From an uncultured Bacteroidales bacterium (GTDB taxonomy: Bacteria; Bacteroidota; Bacteroidia; Bacteroidales; P3): a stretch of DNA of 64,000 bases. Shown in pieces: positions 54,085-63,600 of the stretch (position 1 is the stretch's first letter; each line of letters opens with the position of its first letter). The position numbers were made by a program, and so were the translations under genes. The stretch lies in the NCBI GenBank assembly GCA_910586395.1, contig CAJUFX010000009.1, positions 1 to 64,000 of the forward strand. The letters run 5' to 3'. Under the pieces are notes generated by a model. It saw only the letters and a list, made by a program, of their open reading frames with translations, ran no database searches and had not been told where the DNA came from.

Positions 54085-55029
54085 TTAAATCAAGCCGCGT
54101 CCGGTTTTTTTAATCATCTGTCGGCTTTGGAGTTCCGCACCCAATTTGTGCAACAATCCATTGACAAATATACGACTTTTTTCGGAACAAAAACGTTTCG
54201 ATATTTCTATATACTCGTTAAGCGTTACTTTAATCGGTATGGAAGGGAAGTTGACGAATTCGGTCACGGCCGTCTTGAGGATGATGAGCTCCATGGCGGC
54301 GATGCGGTCGGCGTCCCAATTGTCAGTCTGCTCGATAATCAGTTTTCCGTATTCGTCACCGTGCAGCAATGTCTTTTCCAGCAGTTGTTTTCCGAAAGTG
54401 ATTTCTTCGCTTTCGTCGGTGCCTATCCGGGCGAAATTGCCCGGAATCCAGGTGTCGTCGCCGGCTTCGGCTTTCTTGACGGAGGTATAAACCCAGTAAG
54501 CCACGCTGTCGTAGTCGGCCGCCCAGATAATCGAGCGGTCGTCGCAGAGCGAGCGGAACACGGCGTTCGGAACAATTTTTTTCTTGTAAAGTTTCAGCAA
54601 AAAGCCTCGGTCGTTTTCGAAAGAGCGGGGGGCGGAAACGTATTCTTGATAGAAAGGCGCCGTCAAAATCTCATCGTAGAGGTTTTTGAACAGGCTTTCC
54701 TGCTGATGCCAATTGAATTTGAACGCTTCGTTGGGGAGTGTGAAGCGCGGACATTCGCGGATTTGCCTAATGACTTCGTTTTGCAGAAGGTCAGCGGGCT
54801 TCCGGTCGTCCGGGGTCGGGATAAATTGCTTTTGAGACAATTCCGCCCGTTCGTGGAAGTATTCAGCCAAAGCGAGCGTGAAAGAGAGGTGGTAAATGTA
54901 GAGTTCGTAAATCTGCTGTAGATGAAACAGCATATTTTTTTCACAAACCCGTCCGTTTTCCGTGCCGCCCTGATAAAAGGCGTAAAGGGATTGGATGACT
55001 TTCTCCCGGATAAAACGTCTGTTGAACAT
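54085..55029 (-). CDS. nusB: long-form NusB-family transcription antitermination protein
   Basis: I chose the ATG at 55029, giving a 314-residue product beginning MFNRRFIREKVIQSLYAFYQ, the NusB N-terminal helix. The C-terminal third (about residues 210-310) matches the NusB fold: NWDADRIAAMELIILKTAVTEF, IPIKVTLNEYIEISKRF and INGLLHKL-like text. Classical NusB is about 140 residues; the extra central segment (about 60-200) is typical of Bacteroidota. NusB joins NusE (S10) on boxA RNA in rRNA antitermination. It starts 5 bp after pdxT. Confidence 0.88.
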   Translation of the reverse strand: MFNRRFIREKVIQSLYAFYQGGTENGRVCEKNMLFHLQQIYELYIYHLSFTLALAEYFHERAELSQKQFIPTPDDRKPADLLQNEVIRQIRECPRFTLPNEAFKFNWHQQESLFKNLYDEILTAPFYQEYVSAPRSFENDRGFLLKLYKKKIVPNAVFRSLCDDRSIIWAADYDSVAYWVYTSVKKAEAGDDTWIPGNFARIGTDESEEITFGKQLLEKTLLHGDEYGKLIIEQTDNWDADRIAAMELIILKTAVTEFVNFPSIPIKVTLNEYIEISKRFCSEKSRIFVNGLLHKLGAELQSRQMIKKTGRGLI

Positions 55030-55034
55030 GCAAA

Positions 55035-55601
55035 TTAAATAGAATGGATGAAGAGCGCGTGAATGTCGGCGCTGTCGGTCAATTCGGGATGGAAACTGGC
55101 CGCCCACATGTGACCTTGCCGAACAAAAATGGGATGCCCGTCGTAGGAAGCGAGCGTTTCCACTTCCGGAGAGGCACATTCTATACGTGGCGCGCGGATA
55201 AAGACGGCCGGCACCTTGTGGGCAATGCCTTTTACGTCTATGTCTGTTACGAAACTGTTGATTTGCGAACCGTAAGCGTTGCGTCTGACGTTGATGTCCA
55301 TCGCGCCGATCCGCAACTGGTCGCTGTTTTCAATTTCTTTGGCCAGCAGAATCATGCCGGCGCAGGTACCGAAAACCGGTAGTTTCTGCTCCGTGATTTT
55401 GCGGCGCAACGGAGAAAGAAGATGGAACCATTCCAGTTGTTTGCCCATGCTTGTGCTTTCGCCGCCGGGCAAAATCAGACCTTCCACGTGCTCGAGCGTC
55501 GCCTCGTCTTTGACCCAAAGGGCTTCGTGCCCCAAGGCTTGCACCATGCGGACGTGCTCTTCTATGGCACCTTGAATGCCTAAAACACCTATCGTTTTCA
55601 T
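55035..55601 (-). CDS. pdxT: pyridoxal 5'-phosphate synthase glutaminase subunit
   Basis: PdxT releases ammonia from glutamine for PdxS. The 188-residue class I amidotransferase has LPGGEST (about 44-50), the nucleophile Cys80 in FGTCAGM and the His/Glu pair in SFHPELT near residue 172. Its partner pdxS is immediately upstream, separated by 104 bp that hold a strong hairpin. Confidence 0.97.
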   Translation of the reverse strand: MKTIGVLGIQGAIEEHVRMVQALGHEALWVKDEATLEHVEGLILPGGESTSMGKQLEWFHLLSPLRRKITEQKLPVFGTCAGMILLAKEIENSDQLRIGAMDINVRRNAYGSQINSFVTDIDVKGIAHKVPAVFIRAPRIECASPEVETLASYDGHPIFVRQGHMWAASFHPELTDSADIHALFIHSI

Positions 55602-55634
55602 TGTCTTTCTCTTTACTGAGCCTTGAAAAAGCGC

Positions 55635-55679
55635 TGGCCGGCCGAGTCGGCGGTACGATGCCGCCGGCTCGGCCGGTCA
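55635..55679 (-). repeat. 19-bp stem hairpin between pdxS and pdxT
   Basis: Arms 55635-55653 and 55661-55679 pair over 19 positions with two G-T wobbles, around a 7-nt loop, and are almost entirely G and C. No T-run follows on the minus strand, so a simple terminator is unlikely. It could stabilise the pdxS message or tune pdxT expression, or be a dispersed REP-like element. Confidence 0.85.
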
Positions 55680-55705
55680 CGCTTAAATGAACACCGGAAA
55701 TAAGC

Positions 55706-56599
55706 TTACCAGCCTCTCGTGGCGAACAATTGCTTGTCGTCCAATTGGCGCACGTCGATGCCGTGCATGGGTTCGCCCAAATCTTCGGAAAGGACGGCCA
55801 ATTTGTCGGGGTCGTTGTAGTGCGTCGTCGCTTCCACAATCGCTTTGGCCACCTTGGCGGGGTTGCTCGATTTGAAGATGCCGGAGCCGACGAATACGGA
55901 TTCGGCGCCCATCTGACGCATTAAAGCCGCGTCGGCCGGCGTGGCCACACCGCCTGCGGAGAAGTTGGGTACAGGCAGTTTGCCGGTTTCAGCCACTTCG
56001 CATACGAGTTCGAACGGCGCCTGCAGGTTCTTGGCTTCCGTCATCAATTCTTCTTTCGGCAATACCTGCAGACGGCGGATACCCTGCATCAGGGCACGCA
56101 TGTGACGCACGGCTTCCACGATGTTGCCGGTGCCGGCCTCACCCTTGGTGCGGATCAGCGCGGCGCCTTCGCCGATGCGGCGCAAGGCTTCGCCCAAATT
56201 ACGGCAACCGCAGACGAACGGAATCTTGAAGTCGTGTTTGTAAATATGGAAATCTTCATCGGCCGGCGTCAGTACCTCGCTCTCGTCAATGAAATCGATA
56301 CCTAAGGATTCAAGAATCTGCGCTTCGGCGAAATGACCGATGCGGCATTTGGCCATAACGGGAATGCTGACGCAGGCTTTGATTTCTTTAATCATTTTCG
56401 GGTCGCTCATACGCGCTACGCCGCCTTGGGCGCGAATATCGGAAGGTACGCGTTCCAACGCCATGACGGCGATGGCGCCGGCATCTTCGGCGATCTTGGC
56501 CTGTTCGGGATTGGTAACGTCCATGATGACGCCGTTCTTCAGCATCTCGGCCAAACCGAGCTTGATCTTCCAATTCTGCGCTTTTGTTGCTTGGTCCAT
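55706..56599 (-). CDS. pdxS: pyridoxal 5'-phosphate synthase lyase subunit
   Basis: PdxS builds PLP from ribose-5-phosphate, glyceraldehyde-3-phosphate and ammonia. The 297-residue TIM-barrel product has the Schiff-base lysine in VMAKCRIGHF (Lys84), DESEVLTPADE (about 106-116), and FVCGCRNLGEALRRI (about 128-142). With pdxT this is the DXP-independent vitamin B6 route. A TATCTTTG box on the minus strand at 56725-56732 could be its -7 promoter element, though no good -33 box is visible. Confidence 0.98.
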   Translation of the reverse strand: MDQATKAQNWKIKLGLAEMLKNGVIMDVTNPEQAKIAEDAGAIAVMALERVPSDIRAQGGVARMSDPKMIKEIKACVSIPVMAKCRIGHFAEAQILESLGIDFIDESEVLTPADEDFHIYKHDFKIPFVCGCRNLGEALRRIGEGAALIRTKGEAGTGNIVEAVRHMRALMQGIRRLQVLPKEELMTEAKNLQAPFELVCEVAETGKLPVPNFSAGGVATPADAALMRQMGAESVFVGSGIFKSSNPAKVAKAIVEATTHYNDPDKLAVLSEDLGEPMHGIDVRQLDDKQLFATRGW

Positions 56600-56821
56600 G
56601 TTTAAAGTTTATTACGGTTATTATAATTTGTTATTTCCCTTACGATAAAACCGCTGTCGGAACGCTCTCCGCCGGCGGGAAGTCCGTGTGGCCGCCGTAT
56701 GCGGGCCGCTACCCAAAAAACGTGCAAAGATACATTAAAAATTTGTTTTTTTTTACTAACTTTGCTCTTCAAATTTTTCGGGAAGAACCGAATGAGGGAA
56801 AACTAAACAAAACAAAGCGAA

Positions 56822-57160
56822 ATGGAAGATTTCGGAACAGGGAAAGAGGAAGTTTACAGCGAGGCGGTCCGTGCCGGCAAGCGGACTTATTTCATGGATG
56901 TGAAAGAGACCAAGGGCGGCGACCGTTATATCACCGTTACGGAAAGCAAACGTCATTTCGATGAAAGCACGGGACGTTTCGTTTACGAGAAACATAAGAT
57001 TTTTCTGTACCGGGAGGATTTCGATAATTTCCGGAAAGGTCTGGAACAGGCGATCCGGTTTGTCGAGACCGGTGCGTATCCCGAAAAGACGGAGGCCGAT
57101 GCCGAACGGAAAGACGAAAATTTTGGACTTGACGCGGATTTTTCGGAAACGTTGGGTTAA
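56822..57160 (+). CDS. DUF3276 (PUR-alpha-like) nucleic-acid-binding protein
   Basis: The 112-residue protein has the DUF3276 pattern: EEVYSEAVRAGKRTYFMDVKE (about residues 9-29), YITVTESKRHF and FEKHKIFLYREDF-like strand-helix order (about 36-70). It resembles the single-stranded nucleic-acid-binding PUR repeat and is nearly universal in Bacteroidota; the physiological role is not settled. A TAACTTTG box at 56757-56764 may be its -7 element. A terminator follows. Confidence 0.92.
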   Translation: MEDFGTGKEEVYSEAVRAGKRTYFMDVKETKGGDRYITVTESKRHFDESTGRFVYEKHKIFLYREDFDNFRKGLEQAIRFVETGAYPEKTEADAERKDENFGLDADFSETLG

Positions 57161-57182
57161 ACCGTTGCGGAACAAGCTGTCG

Positions 57183-57218
57183 AGCTGTCCTTGACAAGAG
57201 GACGGCTTTTGTCGTTTT
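57183..57218 (+). terminator. terminator downstream of the DUF3276 gene
   Basis: A 9-bp stem (arms 57183-57191 and 57199-57207, one G-T pair, 7-nt loop) is followed by a T-rich stretch. It separates the DUF3276 gene from parA. The remaining bases to 57316 contain no gene. Confidence 0.78.
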
Positions 57219-57316
57219 ATAAAGGGTTGTTTTTACGGCTGGCCTTGGGCGAGTGATTCGGGCCGCGACCCGCCGGTAAGGCACCGTATGGAATTTAGTA
57301 TATAGAAAGGACTAAC

Positions 57317-58135
57317 ATGGGGAAAATCATTGCTATAGCCAACCAAAAAGGCGGCGTGGGCAAGACGACGACGGCCATCAACCTGAGTGCGGCTTTGGCC
57401 GCTTTGGAGAAGAGGACGTTGTTGATCGACGCCGACCCGCAGGCCAACGCCACGTCGGGCTGCGGCTTCAATCCGGATTCGATACGGGAGAGCGTTTACG
57501 ATTGTCTGGTGGAACAGGCCGATCCCAAGGCGTTGATTTTAAAAACGCCGACCAAGGGCCTGTCGCTGTTGCCGTCGCATATCGATTTGGTCGGGGCGGA
57601 GTTGGAACTCGTGGGCTTGCCGCAGCGGGAGACCATTTTGCGGAACGGTCTGGCGGCCGTCCGTGACGATTACGATTTTATCGTCGTGGATTGCTCGCCG
57701 TCCTTAGGGTTGATCACGACGAACGTGCTGACGGCGGCCGATTCCGTCATCGTGCCCGTGCAATGCCAGTATTATGCGTTGGAAGGCTTGACGAAACTCC
57801 TCAATACGATTCGCATCATCCAGAGCCGCTTCAATCCGGGTTTGCAGTTGGAGGGACTGTTGCTGACGATGTACGATTCGCGTACGCGCTTGTCGAAACA
57901 AGTCGTGGAGGAAGTGCGTTCGCATTTTCATCAGCTCGTATTCGAAACACTGATTCACAACAATACGAAATTGGCCGAGGCACCCAGTCATCGGGAGAAT
58001 ATTTTGGCTTACGACATCAACAGCGCCGGGGCTGTCAACTATTTGAATCTGGCGAAAGAGATTCTGCAGAAGGAAGAAATGAAACGGGCGGCGTCGGAAG
58101 CGGCGGCCGCGCAAAAACAGGGGGATAACATATGA
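57317..58135 (+). CDS. parA: chromosome-partitioning ATPase ParA (Soj)
   Basis: ParA moves ParB-parS complexes for origin segregation. The 272-residue protein has the deviant Walker A NQKGGVGKTTT (about residues 9-19), Walker A' region LLIDADPQANAT (about 36-47) and Walker B DFIVVDCSP (about 117-125). No N-terminal DNA-binding extension is present, so it is the chromosomal (type Ia small/Soj) kind. It overlaps parB by 4 bp. Confidence 0.95.
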   Translation: MGKIIAIANQKGGVGKTTTAINLSAALAALEKRTLLIDADPQANATSGCGFNPDSIRESVYDCLVEQADPKALILKTPTKGLSLLPSHIDLVGAELELVGLPQRETILRNGLAAVRDDYDFIVVDCSPSLGLITTNVLTAADSVIVPVQCQYYALEGLTKLLNTIRIIQSRFNPGLQLEGLLLTMYDSRTRLSKQVVEEVRSHFHQLVFETLIHNNTKLAEAPSHRENILAYDINSAGAVNYLNLAKEILQKEEMKRAASEAAAAQKQGDNI

Positions 58136-59085
58136 GCGGAAAGAATAAGAGAAATGCGTTGGGGCGCGGTCTGGACGCCTTGTTGGGCGACAGCGGCTTC
58201 GGCATGAATCCGTCCGAGATGCCGTCCGGCGTGAACGTATTGCCGCAGAAAGACGATCGGCAAAGTCTCCGTCATGCTTATGCGGAAGCCGAGCAGGGCG
58301 TCATAGGCGCGATAGCGGCCATCGACATAGACCTGATAGACGTCAATCCGCAACAGCCGCGGACCCAGTTCGACGAACAGGCTTTGCAGGAGTTGTCGGA
58401 CTCCATACGGGAACACGGCATCATCCAGCCGCTGACGGTGCGCAAGCACGGCAAGCGTTACCAATTGATTTCGGGGGAACGGCGGTTGCGCGCTTCCAAA
58501 AAGGCGGGCTTGGCCGAAGTGCCGGTCTATATCCGCATGGCCAACGAAAACGAGATGTTGGAGATGGGGTTGGTCGAGAATATCCAGCGCGAAGAGTTGA
58601 ACGCAATGGATATCGCCTTGTCGTATCAAGCCTTGGCCGACGCTTATGCCTACAGTCAGGATGAGGTGAGCAAGCGGGTGGGCAAAGACCGCAGCACCGT
58701 TACGAACTATATGCGTCTTTTGAAATTGCCGGCTGAAGTGCAGTTGGCCTTGAAGAACAACGATATCAGCATGGGACACGCCCGTGCCTTGTTGGCCGAG
58801 GAAAATCCGGAAAAGCAGGTGGACTGGGTGCGTCGGATCAGGGAAAAAGGCTTGTCGGTACGGGCCGTGGAGCAGGGAATCCGTCAGGAAAAGGCCGGCC
58901 GCAAGGCGGCGAAGGCCGGCCCGGCGGCTTTGCCGGATTGGTGCGTGGAAGACAGCCGCAAGTTGTCCGAAAAGTTGGAGACGGCGGTGGAGGTGCGTCC
59001 GCAGAAAGGTGGAAAAGGCAGTTTGCAGATTCGGTTTTCATCCGAAAAAGAACTGCGGAAGATATTGGACCGGCTCAATGCTTAG
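58132..59085 (+). CDS. parB: chromosome-partitioning protein ParB (Spo0J)
   Basis: ParB binds parS and spreads by CTP-dependent sliding. The 317-residue product begins with the RNALGRGLDALLG ParA-stimulating motif, then ParB/Srx CTPase motifs (VNPQQPRTQFD, ISGERRLRASKKAGL), ENIQREELNAMDIALSY and a helix-turn-helix (VSKRVGKDRSTVTNYMRLLKLP). A C-terminal dimerisation domain follows. Its last codons overlap the next gene (ATGCTTAG). Confidence 0.96.
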   Translation: MSGKNKRNALGRGLDALLGDSGFGMNPSEMPSGVNVLPQKDDRQSLRHAYAEAEQGVIGAIAAIDIDLIDVNPQQPRTQFDEQALQELSDSIREHGIIQPLTVRKHGKRYQLISGERRLRASKKAGLAEVPVYIRMANENEMLEMGLVENIQREELNAMDIALSYQALADAYAYSQDEVSKRVGKDRSTVTNYMRLLKLPAEVQLALKNNDISMGHARALLAEENPEKQVDWVRRIREKGLSVRAVEQGIRQEKAGRKAAKAGPAALPDWCVEDSRKLSEKLETAVEVRPQKGGKGSLQIRFSSEKELRKILDRLNA

Positions 59086-59887
59086 AAAATTTCGGCGACC
59101 GGCGGCGGGCATCGTGTGGATAGGGGTCTGCGTTTCTTTAAACGCGCAGGACCGTTACGCCGTCGATTGGCAGGAGGTCTGGCACGGCGGCGAAAATATC
59201 ACATGGCCGCTTACGGCATTTGAACGATATGAAACGCCGGTAGCCGACGGAACGGCCGATTGGTGTTCCGAGGCCGCCCGCGTGCTTGCGAAGCCGAAAC
59301 AGCCGGCTTCCGATACGGTGCCGCGGGCCAAAAACAAATTGCCGGCCAGGGAATGGCGCAAAACCCTGACGTTTGCCGAGCGTAACAGCGGGGCGTTCCG
59401 GAGCCGGAAACACGGCGGCGTCCGGTCGCCGGGCATGGCGGCCCTGTGTTCGGCGGTTGTACCCGGACTCGGTCAGTTCTACAACGCCCAGTGGTATAAA
59501 CCGCCCGTCATCTATGCGGGCGCGGTCGTCATCGGTTATTTCATCGATTTCAATTTGCGGGAAAAGCGGATTTACGAGCAGGAGATCGACAAACGTTTTT
59601 ACAATGCGGATGAAAGCATCCGGAATCCGGATTTGGCCAAGTCTTCATACGACGACTTATTGCGGTTGCGGAATTATTACGAACAGAATTTCGAATTGAC
59701 GTTGATCATCGCCGGCGCGGTGTATCTGTTGAACATCATAGACGCGGTGGTGTACGCGCACTTGTTCGATTTCAACGTTTCGCCCAACTTGAGCATGCGT
59801 TTGGAACCTTATGCCGCGCCCAATTTCGTTCGGGACGGCCGGATGTCGCCCTTGGACATGGGATTCAGGCTCTGTATGAATTTTTAA
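59078..59887 (+). CDS. DUF5683 membrane protein
   Basis: I chose the ATG at 59078 because it yields a signal-like N-terminus (IVWIGVCVSLNAQ) and overlaps the parB stop by 8 bp. The 269-residue product has a low-complexity linker and then two hydrophobic regions: AALCSAVVPGLGQFYNAQWYKPPVIYAG (P-G-LGQ-YN-W-KP signature, about 119-150) and ELTLIIAGAVYLLNIIDAVVYAHL (about 205-228). Function is unknown. The position after parB is conserved in Bacteroidales as I recall it. Confidence 0.85.
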   Translation: MLRKFRRPAAGIVWIGVCVSLNAQDRYAVDWQEVWHGGENITWPLTAFERYETPVADGTADWCSEAARVLAKPKQPASDTVPRAKNKLPAREWRKTLTFAERNSGAFRSRKHGGVRSPGMAALCSAVVPGLGQFYNAQWYKPPVIYAGAVVIGYFIDFNLREKRIYEQEIDKRFYNADESIRNPDLAKSSYDDLLRLRNYYEQNFELTLIIAGAVYLLNIIDAVVYAHLFDFNVSPNLSMRLEPYAAPNFVRDGRMSPLDMGFRLCMNF

Positions 59888-59900
59888 CGGGAGGTTTTTT

Positions 59901-60599
59901 ATGGAAAATACGGTGACACCCTTGCGTATCGCCTTGTTGGGATACGGCCGCATGGGTAAGGAAGTTGAGAAAATAGCGTTGGAAAGGGGGCATGAGATCG
60001 TTTGCCGGATCGATTCGGAACCGGATTTCGAAGCGCATGCCGAGGCTTGGCGGACGGCGGATGTGGCGATAGAATTTTCGGTACCCGCGGCGGTTGTTTC
60101 GCATATGGAACGTTGTCTGGAAGTTGGCATGCCGATTGTGGCCGGCACCACGGCCTGGCAGCAGGAGGAGGCGCGCTTGCGCAAGCGTTGCGCGGAAACG
60201 GGCGGGGCCGTGGTCGCGGCCGCCAATTTCAGTGTCGGCGTCAATGTGTTCCTGCAGTTGATCCGTCAGGCGGCCGCGTTATTGCGGCCATTGCCGCAAT
60301 ATGCCGGCCATATCGAAGAAACGCACCATATCCATAAGCTGGATGCGCCCAGTGGGACGGCCGTGAGCATGAATGCGGCCCTGGAACAAGGCGGTTTGCC
60401 GGCATTGCCCATCGTGTCCGAGCGGCGGGGCGAAGTGGTCGGCATACACGGTTTGTATTTCGAGTCGGAGCAGGATTGCATCGAAATCCGGCATGAGGCC
60501 AAGTCGCGGGCCGGTTTCGCCTTGGGAGCCGTCATGGCGGCCGAGTGGCTCAGCGGCCGTCGCGGTTGGTACGGCATGGCCGATGTATTGGGATTTTAA
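59901..60599 (+). CDS. dapB: 4-hydroxy-tetrahydrodipicolinate reductase
   Basis: DapB makes tetrahydrodipicolinate for lysine and meso-diaminopimelate, which cross-links peptidoglycan. The 232-residue product has the nucleotide-binding LLGYGRMGKE (about 12-21), VAGTTAW (about 81-87), the NFSVGVNVF motif (about 113-121) and the substrate/catalytic ETHHIHKLDAPSGTA (about 136-150). Length is in range for the short Bacteroidota form. Confidence 0.96.
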   Translation: MENTVTPLRIALLGYGRMGKEVEKIALERGHEIVCRIDSEPDFEAHAEAWRTADVAIEFSVPAAVVSHMERCLEVGMPIVAGTTAWQQEEARLRKRCAETGGAVVAAANFSVGVNVFLQLIRQAAALLRPLPQYAGHIEETHHIHKLDAPSGTAVSMNAALEQGGLPALPIVSERRGEVVGIHGLYFESEQDCIEIRHEAKSRAGFALGAVMAAEWLSGRRGWYGMADVLGF

Positions 60600-60613
60600 A
60601 AGCGGAAGGAAAC

Positions 60614-63600
60614 ATGAGGATTTCAGGAATAAAGTCTGGATTGAAACGGATGGCTCTCAGGTCGGCATGGTTGCTGTCCGGTTGCATGGCGTTCGGCATG
60701 GCGTTCGGACAGACTCAACCGCCTTGGCCGTTGACGGGCCAATCGTCCGGCGTCTCGCCGGAACGGCCGTCGGCACCGCTTTTTTCGGCCGACAGCCTGT
60801 TGGCGCAGATGACGCTGGAGGAAAAAATCGCACAGATGATGGTCGTGCGTTGCGGGAGTGGTTACGATCCAGTCACGGTGCAGGACATGCAAGTCAAAAT
60901 CGGGCGTTACGGGTACGGCGGCCTCTGTTTTTTCAAGGGCAATGCCTGGGATGTGTACCGGGCCGTCAAGGCCTATCAGACTATGGCCGAAATACCATTG
61001 TGGATCAGCATAGACGGTGAGTGGGGACCGGCCATGCGGCTGACGGACGTGGAGGCCTTTCCGATGCAGCAGACGTTGGGCGCGATACAGGATACGGCCT
61101 GGATCAGCCGCATGGGCGCGGCCGTGGGTTGGCAATGCCGGCAACTGGGTATTTCGTGGAACTTCATTCCCGTGCTGGATGTCAATTCCAATCCGCAGAA
61201 CCCCGTTATCAACATGCGCTCGTTCGGCGAAGACCCGCTTCTCGTGGCCGGGCATGGCGCGGCCTATGCCCGCGGCATGCGTTCGCAGGGCGTCGTGGGG
61301 TCGCTCAAGCATTTTCCCGGGCATGGCGATACCGAAAAGGATTCGCATTATACGTTGCCGGAGATCAAGCATGATACGGCTTATATGAAACGTGTGGATC
61401 TGTTCCCGTTTCAGGCCTTGATCGATCAAGGTGCCGAGGCCGTCATGATCGGACATCTGCTGGTGCCGGCCGTCGATGCCAAGGGACCGGCCTCCCTGTC
61501 GGCCAAGTGGATTAAGGATTGTCTGCGCGGAAGCATGGGTTTCCGCGGCCTGACGGTAACCGACGGCCTTGAGATGAAAGGTGTGGCCGATGGCGTGAAA
61601 TGGGGGAGCGGCGAAGTGGAAGTTCGGGCCGTGGAGGCCGGCGAAGACGTGTTGCTTTTGCCGGCTTCTCCGGATGTGGCGATAAAGGCTATCGCACGGG
61701 CGGTTCGTCACGGCCGTATTCCTGTAGCCGCCATAGATTCGGCTGTACACCGTATATTGAAACTCAAAGCCGAGACGTTGGGCGCGTTTGTCTTGCGGTC
61801 GGCCGATTCGGTCGGTATCCGCCCCGTGTCTTACGGCGATTCGTTGTCCTTGGTGCGGGCGTTGAACAATCCGCGCATACAGGCCTTGCAGAACGAACTC
61901 TATGCGCGGGCCCTGACCGTTGTGGAAGACGAGCGCGGCGTTTTGCCGTTGCGCTCCGTCCGTTATCCGGCCAAAGCCTGTGTCCATATAGGCGATTATA
62001 CCGGGCGGGTGGAAATCCGCAAGTCAACCGGGGCCTTGCATGCGGATGTCTTTGGCCGCATGCTGGAACGTTATGCCGATTTCGACCATTATTATATAGA
62101 CCGGCGAATGCCGGCGGACAGCCTAAGGGGACTGTTGTCGCATTTGAACCGTTATGATTTGACCGTCATAGATTTGGGTGGTACAAGTTCGTATCTGAGC
62201 CGCCGTTATGGTATTACGGATGCCACGTTGGCATTTTTGCGGCTGTTGCAGGCGTTGCCGGGTGAAACCGTATTGGCGTCGTTCGCGCCGCCTTATGCGT
62301 TGGGATTATTCGATAAATTGTCGTTCTCGGCCGTGGTCTGCGGTTATCAGGATGTGCCGGCCGCCCGTTCCGCTATGGCGCAATTGTTGTTCGGCGGTAT
62401 CGCAGCGCAAGGCCGGTTGCCGGTTCGGGTCGGTACGCGTTATCCGTTGGGGACGGGGCTGACCACCGAAGCCGCGTCGCTCTCTTACGGTCTGCCGGAG
62501 CAGGTCGGATTCAGCAGCGCGGATTTCCGTTTCGTCGATTCCCTCGTGCAGCACGGTATCGATACGGCGGCCTATCCGGGGTGTCAGGTTCTGGTAGCCT
62601 ATAAAGGTAAAGTTATCTACGACAAGAATTTCGGACATTTTACCTATGCGAAGAAACAGCAGGTGGGGGATGCCGATCTTTACGATTTGGCTTCATTGAC
62701 CAAGGTGCTGGCCACGACGGTCGCCTACATGCAGCTTTACGACCGCGGCGTTTACCGTCTGGACCAGGCGATTTCGCGCGCCGTGCCGCGTCTGTTGCGG
62801 ACCGACAAAAAGAATATCACGTTCCGAAAATTGTTGGCGCATGAATCGGGGCTGAAACCGAGTTTGCTGACCTCCAAGCCGGACAGTTATCCGAATCGCG
62901 ATTACCTGAGTGGGGAACGTGACGAAGAATACATATGGCCCGTGGCCGACAGTCTGTACCTGCACCGTCGGGCGCGCCGCGAACTGCGCGAGGAAATGGA
63001 CAAGATGCCGTTGGGGCGTCCGACTTATCAATACAGCGATTTAGGGTTTCAGTATCTCTACGAAGGTTTTCAGTTCCTGACGGATGAGCCTCTGGAAGAC
63101 TACGTGCAACGGCATTTTTACGATAGTCTTGGTTTGAACCGATTGACGTATCGACCGTTGGATAAGTTCCCGTTGGCGCGCATCGTGCCGACCGAGTGTG
63201 ATACGGTTTGGCGGCACCGCACGATTCGCGGCTATGTACACGACCCGATGGTCGCGTTGTTCGGCGGCGCCGGCGGGTCGGCCGGCCTGTTCGGTACGGC
63301 GCACGATGTGGCCGTGGTGGCTCAGATGCTGTTGCAGTACGGACAGTACGGCGGTTACCGTTATATAGACAGCGCGACGGTGGCGCTGTTCGGCTGTGCG
63401 GATTTTTCATCGGCCAAAAACCGTCGCGGCGGTGGTTTCGACAAACGGCCGTTGGAGGAAGACGCGCCTTCGCCTTGCGCCCTGTCGGCATCACCCCAAA
63501 GTTTCGGCCACAGCGGTTTTACGGGGACGTATTTCTGGGTCGATCCGGAAAAGGAAATCGTTTATGTCTTTCTTTCCAATCGCGTGCATCCTTATCCGCA

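Noticed and set aside
55030..55179. Longer nusB start
   Set aside because: The extra 50 residues are the out-of-frame end of pdxT and have no homology-like features.
60280..60301. 9-bp hairpin within dapB
   Set aside because: Short arms in a G+C-rich coding stretch; expected by chance a few times in this window.
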